DNA of 64,000 nucleotides from Betaproteobacteria bacterium (lineage in GTDB: Bacteria; Pseudomonadota; Gammaproteobacteria; Burkholderiales; CAIKXV01), in the NCBI GenBank assembly GCA_947458265.1, contig CANGYF010000001.1, positions 280,831 through 344,830 of the forward strand, given 5' to 3'. The notes under the pieces were generated by a model. It searched no databases, was not told the DNA's origin, and worked only from the letters and a program-made list of their open reading frames with translations. Each line of letters opens with the position of its first letter. Positions within the stretch are counted from its first letter, which is position 1. The translations under genes were made by a program, and so were the position numbers. Below, one piece after another: positions 26,785 to 33,331 of the stretch.

Positions 26785-27779
26785 GTCCCGGGACAGGCCG
26801 CCCGTTTGCCAGGGGATTCACGCTGACCGAGCTCGCGATCGTGCTCGCGGTGCTGGTGCCGCTCGTGCTGTTCGTGCTCGACGTGCTCGGTCCGATGCTG
26901 GCCTTCCAGGGCGGGCTCGACAATCGGCGCCAGCTTGCCGAAGTGCGGCAGGCGTTCATCGCGGCCTACCGGGATAACCCGGTCGTGGTGGATGCAGAAC
27001 CGGGTGCACGCTTCGTCCTACCGGGCGGCACGATAGAGGTGGCCGGGCCGGACGCCGCGACCGGGCGCTGCGCCAGCGGGCCGACGACCCTGGCACCGCT
27101 CGCGCGCTACCTGCCGCAGTCGCCCTCCACCGCGTTCAGGGACGGCTTCGCGGCGCCGATGTGCATCCTGATCACGGCACGCCAGTCGCGCGCGATCGGC
27201 GGTGTCGACGCGTTCTACCGGGTGCTGGCCATCATCGCGCCCGGCGCGAACGGCCGTCTGGACACGATCGGCGCCTGCACGACCGGACTTTCCGCGACCG
27301 GCGAGCTCACGCTGTGCGGCGACGATGAAGGCGTGCTCGTCGACGGCTTCAACATCGCGGCCGACCTGCTGCGTCAGACGCTCGCCCGCATGCAGCTGGT
27401 CGTGACTGCCTACCAGTCGTACTTCCAGTCGCGCGCCCAGGCCGATCCGAGCCGGGATGCATCGATCAACTACTTCGCCAGCGGAGGTACGCCGACCGAG
27501 CGCTGGGATGCTGGCGGGCCGATGCCGCTGTCCGCCTGTGGCGCGCCATCGCCGCTGCTGGTTCCGGGCGCGTCCGGGCCGGCGGCCATCCTCGGGCTGT
27601 CGAACGTCGACGTCACCGACCACTACGGGCAGGTGATGCAGTACGACAACTGCAGCAACCTGGTCCGCAACCCGCAGAACGCGGATGCCGCGCAGCAGTT
27701 GCCGCCGTACACCGCATCGATCGTCACCACCTTGCCCGGCGGCACCGTGCTGCGTGTGAACGCGGTTGGTGCCCTGTGA
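26781..27779 (+). CDS. Large prepilin-like protein (class III leader)
   Basis: 332 aa. Leader of 12 residues (MSPGTGRPFARG) before FTLTELAIVLAVLVPLVLFVLDVL, with Gly at -1 and Glu at +5, so it should be cleaved by a prepilin peptidase and enter the pilus. The large periplasmic part has several cysteines and a region that aligns with the 24825-25625 protein (GFNIAADLLRQTLARMQ, DPSRDASINYF at 222-232). Such size suggests a minor, tip-located or adhesin-type pilin like PilV, not a bulk subunit; this is inference. It overlaps pilT by 4 bases. Confidence 0.8.
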   Translation: MSPGTGRPFARGFTLTELAIVLAVLVPLVLFVLDVLGPMLAFQGGLDNRRQLAEVRQAFIAAYRDNPVVVDAEPGARFVLPGGTIEVAGPDAATGRCASGPTTLAPLARYLPQSPSTAFRDGFAAPMCILITARQSRAIGGVDAFYRVLAIIAPGANGRLDTIGACTTGLSATGELTLCGDDEGVLVDGFNIAADLLRQTLARMQLVVTAYQSYFQSRAQADPSRDASINYFASGGTPTERWDAGGPMPLSACGAPSPLLVPGASGPAAILGLSNVDVTDHYGQVMQYDNCSNLVRNPQNADAAQQLPPYTASIVTTLPGGTVLRVNAVGAL

Positions 27780-27817
27780 CACGTTCCCGAATGCCCTTTT
27801 CGAAGCTGGAGAGACCG

Positions 27818-28789
27818 ATGAATGCCTTCCTGCCCTTGCTGCTGCCGATCCTGTGCCTTTCCTGCGCTGGTGCCCACGCGGCCACGCCCACCGGGCCCGC
27901 CTCGCCCACCGTAGCCATCGCACCCGCAGTCCCCGCATCACCCAACGCATCCGCGTCCACGGTGAACCCGTTGACCGGGCAGCCGCTTGCCTTCGAAGCC
28001 ACGCAGCGACGGCTGGAACAGATGCGGCTCGAGACGCAGCTCCTCGAGGAAGAAGCCAGGCAGGCTGCCATACGCAGCAACATGTCCCATCCGCCCGCCC
28101 GACGCAGCAACGAAGAGCGTCGCCTTCAGGCCGATATGTTCGGGCCTGCTGCAGCCGGCGGACCACTGCCGGCCGTACGCGGTGTTGCACCGCCCGCTGC
28201 TGCCGGGCGCGCGGCGGCTATCGCCCCCACGAGTGGACGCAGTCCTGCGGCCCAGCCACCGGCAGCGGCCCCCGCCATGCCTGCCGGTGCAGCGACCCTG
28301 TCGCCGCCGCAGGGCCCGCAGGTCCTCGCCATCCTGCGCAACGGCGAACAGCGCCGCGCGATCCTGCAGGCCGGTGGCGCTACGGCGACCGTCTCCGAAG
28401 GCGAAGACTGGATGGGCCGACGCATCGGGCCGATCACCGACGGTTCCGTGACCGTCGATGGCGTGGTGATCGACCTGCCGCGCAATCCGGCCGTGATCGC
28501 CGCGGTCGACCGGCGACCGCCGCCGGGCCAGCCGCAGGCAGTGCAGGCGAACGCGCCCGCGGCTGTACCGAGGGGGCCGACCGGCGCAGGTCCTGCACAG
28601 GCCCTCCCACGGCTGCCGCCGCTTCCGCCACTGCCGGTGATCGGTCCGCTTGACCCGCGCAACCCGCTCAGTGCGATCGGTCCGCAGCCGACGCTTGCAA
28701 TGCCGGCGACTGCGATATCGCCGCGACCCGTGGCGCCAGCCGTCCCGGCCGTGATGCCGGGCGCACCCGTGTCCGACCTGCTGCCCTGA
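27818..28789 (+). CDS. PilP-like periplasmic pilus protein
   Basis: 323 aa. Signal peptide about residues 1-21 (MNAFLPLLLPILCLSCAGAHA). A charged helical segment (QRRLEQMRLETQLLEEEAR) is followed by an Ala/Pro-rich stretch and a compact domain near 165-230 (GPQVLAILRNGEQRRAIL, GEDWMGRRIGPITDGSVTVDG) that has the pattern of PilP/GspC homology-region domains, which touch the secretin. The tail is Pro-rich. ATG at 27818 was chosen for its GGAGAGACC ribosome site and the immediate signal peptide; GTG at 27776 overlaps the preceding stop but gives no signal sequence start. Confidence 0.7.
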   Translation: MNAFLPLLLPILCLSCAGAHAATPTGPASPTVAIAPAVPASPNASASTVNPLTGQPLAFEATQRRLEQMRLETQLLEEEARQAAIRSNMSHPPARRSNEERRLQADMFGPAAAGGPLPAVRGVAPPAAAGRAAAIAPTSGRSPAAQPPAAAPAMPAGAATLSPPQGPQVLAILRNGEQRRAILQAGGATATVSEGEDWMGRRIGPITDGSVTVDGVVIDLPRNPAVIAAVDRRPPPGQPQAVQANAPAAVPRGPTGAGPAQALPRLPPLPPLPVIGPLDPRNPLSAIGPQPTLAMPATAISPRPVAPAVPAVMPGAPVSDLLP

Positions 28790-28796
28790 CTGCTGC

Positions 28797-29282
28797 ATGG
28801 CCTGGCAGGCTTCTTGGCGGATCGCGGCGGCATGCATGCTGGCGATCCTCGCGCGGGCAGCCATGGCTGCTGAAGCGCCTGCCATCGCCGGCTCTGTGGC
28901 GCCGGCCACTTGCTGGGAACAGGCGGCTATCCGCCACCAGGTGAACCCGCACCTGCTGGCGGCCATCGCCGAGGTCGAGAGCGGGCTGCGCCCGGGCGCG
29001 ATCGGCCGCAACACCAACGGCTCGATCGACATCGGCCTGATGCAGATCAACAGCCTGTGGCTGCCGGAACTCCAGCGCCATGGCATCGCTCCGCGCGACC
29101 TGCTCGACCCCTGTGTGTCGGTGCATGTCGGCGCCTGGGTGCTCGCGCAGAAGATGCGCCGGCACGGCAACACCTGGACGGCGGTCGGGGCGTACAACGC
29201 CGGCAGCGAGGTGCTGCGCGAGCGGTACGCCAGGAAGGTGATCGAGGCGCTGGCGCGACGCGGGCACAGGGGCAGCCCCTGA
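28797..29282 (+). CDS. Lytic transglycosylase (VirB1 / R64 PilT-like)
   Basis: 161 aa secreted peptidoglycan-cleaving enzyme. Signal peptide to about residue 24. SLT fold motifs: CWEQAAIRHQVNPHLLAAIAEVESGL with catalytic Glu60, then GSIDIGLMQIN and AYNAGSE. Enzymes of this type make room in the cell wall for T4SS (VirB1) and type IVb pili (PilT of R64). Starts 7 bases after the PilP-like gene and ends the cluster. Confidence 0.92.
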   Translation: MAWQASWRIAAACMLAILARAAMAAEAPAIAGSVAPATCWEQAAIRHQVNPHLLAAIAEVESGLRPGAIGRNTNGSIDIGLMQINSLWLPELQRHGIAPRDLLDPCVSVHVGAWVLAQKMRRHGNTWTAVGAYNAGSEVLRERYARKVIEALARRGHRGSP

Positions 29283-29283
29283 G

Positions 29284-29312
29284 TTGACCTGGATCATGAG
29301 TGTTGTCAAAAT
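29284..29312 (+). promoter_or_regulatory. Candidate promoter of the TumE/TumA-like module
   Basis: TTGACC (29284-29289), 17-base spacer, CAAAAT (29307-29312). It begins directly after the transglycosylase stop codon and would start transcription near 29319, which favours the ATG at 29356 as the toxin start. Confidence 0.45.
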
Positions 29313-29355
29313 ATCCAACAAGCGGTCGACTGGCAGCCTTCCGGCCATCCCTCTG

Positions 29356-29634
29356 ATGCGAGAGCGGATCGTCCTGTCCGAGTCATCCTTCGTCGAGATG
29401 GTGATCTGGAAGCTTCCCAGACCACTGCCGGGATCCAGCCATGCCTACAAGTATCGGATCGCCTACGTCGATCGCTCAGGCTGCGTTGTTCGTTTCGACA
29501 ACGAGTCTGGCAAGGGAGACCATGTTCACATTCGCGGATTGGAATCGCCCTACGCGTTCTCGACGATCGAGGCGTTGAAGCGAGCATTCTTTCGCGCAGT
29601 CACGCAGGTGCGAGATGAAGACGGTGATTCTTGA
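29356..29634 (+). CDS. TumE-family toxin (DUF6516-like)
   Basis: 92 aa. The sequence FVEMVIWKLPRPLPGSSHAYKYRIAYV followed by RFDNESGKGDHVHI and PYAFSTIEAL matches the TumE/DUF6516 toxin family as known from paired loci. ATG at 29356 fits the family start and the promoter above; in-frame ATG at 29296 (112 aa) is the alternative. The antitoxin-like gene overlaps its 3' end by 20 bases, the usual sign of a coupled pair. Catalytic mechanism is not evident from the sequence. Confidence 0.8.
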   Translation: MRERIVLSESSFVEMVIWKLPRPLPGSSHAYKYRIAYVDRSGCVVRFDNESGKGDHVHIRGLESPYAFSTIEALKRAFFRAVTQVRDEDGDS

Positions 29635-29962
29635 AGTTCGAACCCTTGATGACGGCGCAGCAGATCTGGCCCGTGCCTGGAAATCGGGTAAGGCGCAACG
29701 TGATGCACGCATCTCGTTTGCGACGCCCGAACTGCTGTGGAAGGTCCTGACGGCGAAACGCTGGGACATCCTCAAGGCGCTGTGCGGTGCTGGGCCCGTC
29801 TCCATTCGCGAGGCTTCGCGGCGGGTCGGGCGCGACGTGAAGGCCGTCCATGCCGATGTGATGGCGCTGCTGGCTGCCGGAGTCATCGACCGCACCGAAG
29901 ATGGTCAAATCGAGTTTCCCTACGATACCGTGAAGGTGGCGTTCACCTTGAAGGCGGCCTAG
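29615..29962 (+). CDS. Winged-helix antitoxin/regulator (TumA, HVO_A0114-like)
   Basis: 115 aa. Central winged helix-turn-helix (VSIREASRRVGRDVKAVHADVMALLAAGVIDR) and an N-terminal segment typical of the HVO_A0114-type regulators encoded with TumE toxins. It should neutralise the toxin and repress the operon. Start ATG at 29615 overlaps the toxin gene by 20 bases. The next module is convergent, 71 bases away. Confidence 0.8.
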   Translation: MKTVILEVRTLDDGAADLARAWKSGKAQRDARISFATPELLWKVLTAKRWDILKALCGAGPVSIREASRRVGRDVKAVHADVMALLAAGVIDRTEDGQIEFPYDTVKVAFTLKAA

Positions 29963-30033
29963 TTGGCCTTCCAGCGAGCGGTGAAGGCCATGCTCTGTAT
30001 CGCATGGCTTGATTGCGCTGGGTCGCCTGAAGA

Positions 30034-30366
30034 TCAACCGACCTCGACGCGTACAGGCTTCCCGATCCGGCTCAGCATCTCGACCAGCGTATCGATCGTG
30101 AACTTTGCAGTCTTGCGATTGACGACGTCCGATACGCGAGGCCGCGAAACCATCAGTATCTGAGCGACGTCGGCCTGGCGAAGACCGTGGTCGACAATCC
30201 ACTGCGAAAGCTCCGACATCAGTTGCTCCTTGAGCAACCTCACGTCGTCGATCTGCTTGCGCGACGCGGCGTGCAACCGCTTCGCCTCCGCGGCGGGAAA
30301 ACCGAGTTCGAGGAAAAGATTGGCCCCGGCCTTCGTCACATGGCGGATTTCAGTATCGATCTTCAT
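30034..30366 (-). CDS. HigA-type antitoxin (XRE/HTH_37 class)
   Basis: 110 aa. N-terminal NLFLELGFPAAEAKRLH-like segment (here ANLFLELGFPAAEAKRLH) and a helix-turn-helix (GLRQADVAQILMVSRPRVSDVVNRKTAKFTIDTLV) are typical of XRE antitoxins paired with Gp49-like HigB toxins. ATG at 30366 overlaps the toxin stop by 4 bases (ATGA). Expected to bind the palindrome at 30718-30733 as autorepressor. Confidence 0.9.
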   Translation of the reverse strand: MKIDTEIRHVTKAGANLFLELGFPAAEAKRLHAASRKQIDDVRLLKEQLMSELSQWIVDHGLRQADVAQILMVSRPRVSDVVNRKTAKFTIDTLVEMLSRIGKPVRVEVG

Positions 30367-30707
30367 GGCCTGACTTTCCTGGCAAGGACGACTGATCGGT
30401 AGCGCGCTGCCGCAATGTGCCTGTCGAGGAGGGATGTCGCCCGTGTCTTCTTCTGAAAGCAGTGCAGGACATAGATCGCTTCCTCGAATCTGGCGACATA
30501 CATGACCCGGAAAACGCCTGACGCATCGCCCAGACGAATCTCTCTGGTGCCTGGTCCAACCGCGTCGAACGGCTTCCAGTCATCGGGCGCCTGGCCAGCC
30601 TGGATCTTGCCGAGTTGGAACCCGGCTTCCCGACGTGGTTTCCTCGGAAAGTTCAGCAGATCATCGTACGACGATCCTACCCATCGGATTTCCTTTTCGA
30701 TTTCCAA
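30363..30707 (-). CDS. RelE/HigB-type toxin (Gp49-like, PF05973 class)
   Basis: 114 aa. WVGSSYDDLLNFPRKPRREAGFQLGKIQ, then FDAVGPGTREIRLGDASGVFRVMYVARFEEAIYVLHCFQKKTRAT, the standard fold of phage Gp49-like toxins, probable ribosome-dependent mRNA interferases. The only in-frame start is TTG at 30707, about 10 bases from the predicted transcription start, with no clear ribosome site, so the message may be almost leaderless. Toxin precedes antitoxin, as in higBA. Confidence 0.88.
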   Translation of the reverse strand: MEIEKEIRWVGSSYDDLLNFPRKPRREAGFQLGKIQAGQAPDDWKPFDAVGPGTREIRLGDASGVFRVMYVARFEEAIYVLHCFQKKTRATSLLDRHIAAARYRSVVLARKVRP

Positions 30708-30717
30708 TGCAGCAGCC

Positions 30718-30753
30718 GTATAAAATCTTATACATACTTCCCGAGGGATTCAA
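30718..30753 (-). promoter_or_regulatory. higBA promoter with overlapping palindromic operator
   Basis: Read on the minus strand: TTGAAT (30753-30748), 17-base spacer, TAAGAT (30730-30725). The perfect inverted repeat GTATAA-AATC-TTATAC (30718-30733) covers the -10 region, so an antitoxin bound there would block RNA polymerase. Confidence 0.65.
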
Positions 30754-31121
30754 CCCTGCGCACCTGGCCATGATCGCGTTCACGGGGACGCGCAGCCGGT
30801 GGCAGAAAATCAGGCCAACTCGCGAAACTCATGGCTCGAACGGCGGGAGGCCGCTTCCACGATGCCGGTAGTCGCCAGCCACACCGCGGTGCGCGCGATG
30901 TGAGGCGAGGGTTAACGGGGCAGTTGACGCCGGGTGGAACGGGCGGGTGAAAGCTGCAGGCGGGTCCGTGGCTTATCGCTTCCGTGGAATCGGCATCCAG
31001 ACTCGGTATCTGGCGCTCGAACCCCGGGCTTTGTTCGGATAGTGTTTCCCCTGAAGGGCGACCGTGCATGCGCTGCCTTGGCTCGGCGACGTGCATCGCC
31101 TCGCCGAGCAGATCGGCTGCG
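30754..31121. other. Gene-free spacer between two toxin-antitoxin modules
   Basis: No convincing gene in either direction. It contains a perfect 9-bp inverted repeat GCTCGGCGA (31081-31089) / TCGCCGAGC (31101-31109) with an 11-base loop just upstream of the next promoter-like sequence. Remaining sequence could be remnant DNA of earlier insertions; nothing recognisable is left. Confidence 0.5.
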
Positions 31122-31122
31122 C

Positions 31123-31146
31123 TTGACGATGCTCCCAAAATGGGAG
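31123..31146 (+). promoter_or_regulatory. Putative higBA promoter/operator
   Basis: A -35-like TTGACG at 31123-31128 is followed by the perfect inverted repeat CTCCCA-AAA-TGGGAG (31132-31146), 14 bases before the HigB start at 31160. The -10 box is weak (around GATTGT, 31146-31151). The palindrome is the likely antitoxin binding site. Confidence 0.5.
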
Positions 31147-31159
31147 ATTGTGGAATCCG

Positions 31160-31468
31160 ATGAGGGTAATCGCAAGGAGAAGCTTGCAGGCGTTCTGGGA
31201 ACGTGCTGGCCGCGGCGACGCGCGAGGACCGCTGCACAGCTGGTACGAGGAGGCCCTGAAGGCGACGTGGCGGTCGCCTCAGGACGTGAAGGATCAGTTC
31301 GCGAACGCAAGTATCTGCGGCAACAACCGGGTGGTGTTCAATGTGGGTGGCAACAAGTACAGGCTGGTCGTCGAAATGCAGTACCGGGCAGGTATCGCCT
31401 GGGTGAAGTTCGTCGGCACGCATGCCGAGTACGATCGAATCGACGTGGAGACCGTCAATGACCATTAG
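31160..31468 (+). CDS. higB: HigB-type mRNA interferase toxin
   Basis: 102 aa, the normal size for the HigB_toxin family (PF09907 type). MRVIARRSLQAFWERAG, LHSWYEEALKATWRSPQDVK, NNRVVFNVGGNKYRLVV and WVKFVGTHAEYDRID are the family segments; the terminal His/Tyr/Asp region is conserved. ATG at 31160 matches the family start. The antitoxin gene overlaps its end by 11 bases. Of different family from the HigB-like toxin 450 bases upstream. Confidence 0.93.
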   Translation: MRVIARRSLQAFWERAGRGDARGPLHSWYEEALKATWRSPQDVKDQFANASICGNNRVVFNVGGNKYRLVVEMQYRAGIAWVKFVGTHAEYDRIDVETVNDH

Positions 31469-31817
31469 GCCTATCCGGGACGAAGACGACCTGAAGGCAG
31501 TCCTCGGCCGCCTCGACGCGATCTTCCAAGCGGCCGAGCACACACCCGAAGCGGACGAGCGCGACGTGCTGGTGATGCTGGTCGAAGCCTACGAACGCAA
31601 GCACCACGCATTCGGTCCGCTTGATCCGGTGGAGGCAATCAAGTTCCGCATGGAACAGCAGGGCCTCACCGCCAAGGACCTGGAGCCGTTCATCGGACCC
31701 AGCGGCCGGGTGTCGGAGGTCCTCAATCGCAAGCGCCGGCTCAGCCTCCGCATGGTGCAGCGCCTGCATGATGGGCTCGACATTCCCTACGAGAGTCTCC
31801 TGTCTGGTGCTGCCTGA
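31458..31817 (+). CDS. higA: HigA antitoxin
   Basis: 119 aa partner of HigB. Family text DERDVLVMLVEAYERKHHAF, DPVEAIKFRMEQQGLTAKDLEPFIG, then GRVSEVLNRKRRLSLRMVQRLHDGL, a HigA helix-turn-helix. It binds the toxin and represses its own operon in characterised homologues. The start ATG at 31458 lies inside the end of higB. A vapC remnant begins within its last codons. Confidence 0.93.
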   Translation: MTIRPIRDEDDLKAVLGRLDAIFQAAEHTPEADERDVLVMLVEAYERKHHAFGPLDPVEAIKFRMEQQGLTAKDLEPFIGPSGRVSEVLNRKRRLSLRMVQRLHDGLDIPYESLLSGAA

Positions 31818-32091
31818 CCTCAACGATCCGTCCGGACCGGTGTCGCGCCGCCTTCGTGCACTTGCGCCCGCCGATGTCGGAGTGAGCGCCATCGTCATGC
31901 ACGAACGGTTTTCCGGCGCATGCAACGTCCTCATCGCAGGTCAGGCCTGCGCGCGGAAACTGATCCTCGTCACCCGCAATGTGCGTGAGTTCGCGAGGGT
32001 GCCTGGACTTAAGACCGAGAACTGGCAGGATTCTCCCGGGCAACCGGACTGGCTCGGGCCGTGGGTCCGACCACGGCGCTTGCCCGTTTGA
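31810..32091 (+). pseudogene. vapC (PIN-domain toxin) remnant with internal deletion
   Basis: Continuous reading frame showing two separated pieces of a VapC toxin: DLNDPSGPVSRRLRALAP ... VSAIVMHE (N-terminal part, first strand with the DTN acidic motif lost) joined directly to VLIAGQACARKLILVTRNVREFARVPGLKTENW (C-terminal part). About 70 residues of the normal middle, including the central acidic residues of the PIN active site, are absent. There is no start codon with a ribosome site and no vapB; the piece touches the end of higA. Almost certainly inactive. Confidence 0.75.
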
Positions 32092-32189
32092 CGCCCCGCC
32101 CCGCCATCGGCGAGACTCTCGTCCGACAAGCGGCCCGCGTCTGGCAGCCCGGGCCTGCACAAGATAACGATCCACCGGAGGAGTGAAAG

Positions 32190-33176
32190 ATGGTCACGCG
32201 GCGTCGCCTGGTCCAGGCATTGGGTTCCTCAGTCCTCGTGCCGGCGGCGGGCGGTGCGCTCGCGGCGGCTCCCGCGCCCAACTACCCGGCCCGCCCCGTC
32301 CGCATGATCGTCCCGCTCGCCCCCGGCGGCGGCTCCGACGCCATCGGCCGGCTAGTGAGCGCCAACCTTACCGAGCGTTTCGGCCAGCAGTTCATCGTCG
32401 ACAACCGTCCGGCTGCCTCGGGCATCGTCGGCACCGACCTGGTCGCCAAGGCGCCCCCGGACGGCTACACGCTGCTCACGGTGTTCTCCACGCATGCGAT
32501 GAGCGCCGAGCTGTTCGCCAAGCTGCCCTACGATCCGATCAACGACTTCGCGCCGATCACCCTGGCGACGCAGTCGCCGCTGGTGTTGCTGGTGAACCCG
32601 AACCTGCCGGTGAACAACCTGAAGGAGTTCATCGCCTACGCGAAGGCGAACCCGGGCAAGATGAACTACGGCTCGTCCGGCCCTGGCAGCGCGCCGCACC
32701 TGATGACCGAGCAGTTGAACGCGATGGCCGGCATCCAGACCACGCACATCGCCTACAAGGGTGTGGCGCCGCTCACTACCGCGCTGATCCAGGGCGAGCT
32801 GCAGTTCGCGCTGGCCAACATCTTCACCACGCTACCGCATGTGAAGGCCGGGCGGATGAAGCTGCTCGCCACCGGCGGCCTGAAGCGCTCGCCGATTGCG
32901 CCCGACGTGCCGACCATCGCCGAAGCGGGTCTGCCCGGCTACGACTCGGTCGTCTGGTACGGCTTCTTTGCACCGGCCAAGACGCCGCGGCCGATCGTCG
33001 AACTGCTGCACAAGGAGATCGTCGCCGTGCTGCGCAAGCCCGATGTCGCGAAGATCATCATCGACGGCGGCAACGAGCCGGTGGGCAACACGCCTGCGGA
33101 GTTCACCGCTCTGGTGCGCGCCGAGGCGAAGAAGTGGGGCGCCCTCGGCCGCAAGCTGGGCGTCACCCTGGACTGA
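32190..33176 (+). CDS. Bug-family periplasmic receptor
   Basis: 328 aa periplasmic solute receptor. N-terminus MVTRRRLVQALGSSVLVPAAGGALAAAP is a basic, Tat-like signal (RRRLVQAL) or Sec signal. Motifs: VRMIVPLAPGGGSDAIGRLV, VDNRPAASGIVGTDL, PPDGYTLL and PDVPTIAEAGLPGYDS. GGAGGAGTG precedes the ATG. It follows the toxin-antitoxin region; a REP-like cluster lies just downstream, then the LVIVD-repeat gene. Confidence 0.93.
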   Translation: MVTRRRLVQALGSSVLVPAAGGALAAAPAPNYPARPVRMIVPLAPGGGSDAIGRLVSANLTERFGQQFIVDNRPAASGIVGTDLVAKAPPDGYTLLTVFSTHAMSAELFAKLPYDPINDFAPITLATQSPLVLLVNPNLPVNNLKEFIAYAKANPGKMNYGSSGPGSAPHLMTEQLNAMAGIQTTHIAYKGVAPLTTALIQGELQFALANIFTTLPHVKAGRMKLLATGGLKRSPIAPDVPTIAEAGLPGYDSVVWYGFFAPAKTPRPIVELLHKEIVAVLRKPDVAKIIIDGGNEPVGNTPAEFTALVRAEAKKWGALGRKLGVTLD

Positions 33177-33183
33177 CCGAAAC

Positions 33184-33308
33184 CCGTGTCTGACCCCCGG
33201 GGTCAGAACCCGGGTCCAAAACCCGGGTCAGACACGGTTTTCCGGGGCCTGGCCCTGGGGGCAGTCCCCGGCGCGAGGTCAGCGACATCAAAAATGCGTG
33301 TCTGACCC
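33184..33308. repeat. REP-like repeat cluster (CGTGTCTGACCC units)
   Basis: Three copies of a 12-13 base unit: CCGTGTCTGACCC at 33184-33196, its exact inverse GGGTCAGACACGG at 33225-33237, and CGTGTCTGACCC again at 33297-33308. Between the first two are short palindromes and a repeated AACCCGGGTC. The inverse copy is followed by TTTT, so the pair may also end transcription of the Bug gene. The form is that of extragenic palindromes mobilised by RAYT-type enzymes; no such enzyme gene is in the window. Confidence 0.75.
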
Positions 33309-33331
33309 TGTTATTCCTGAGGATCCATACC

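Noticed and set aside
13361..29282. Interpretation as a complete conjugation system
   Set aside because: VirB4, VirB6, VirB11, VirD4, relaxase and oriT-like sequence are all missing from the window.
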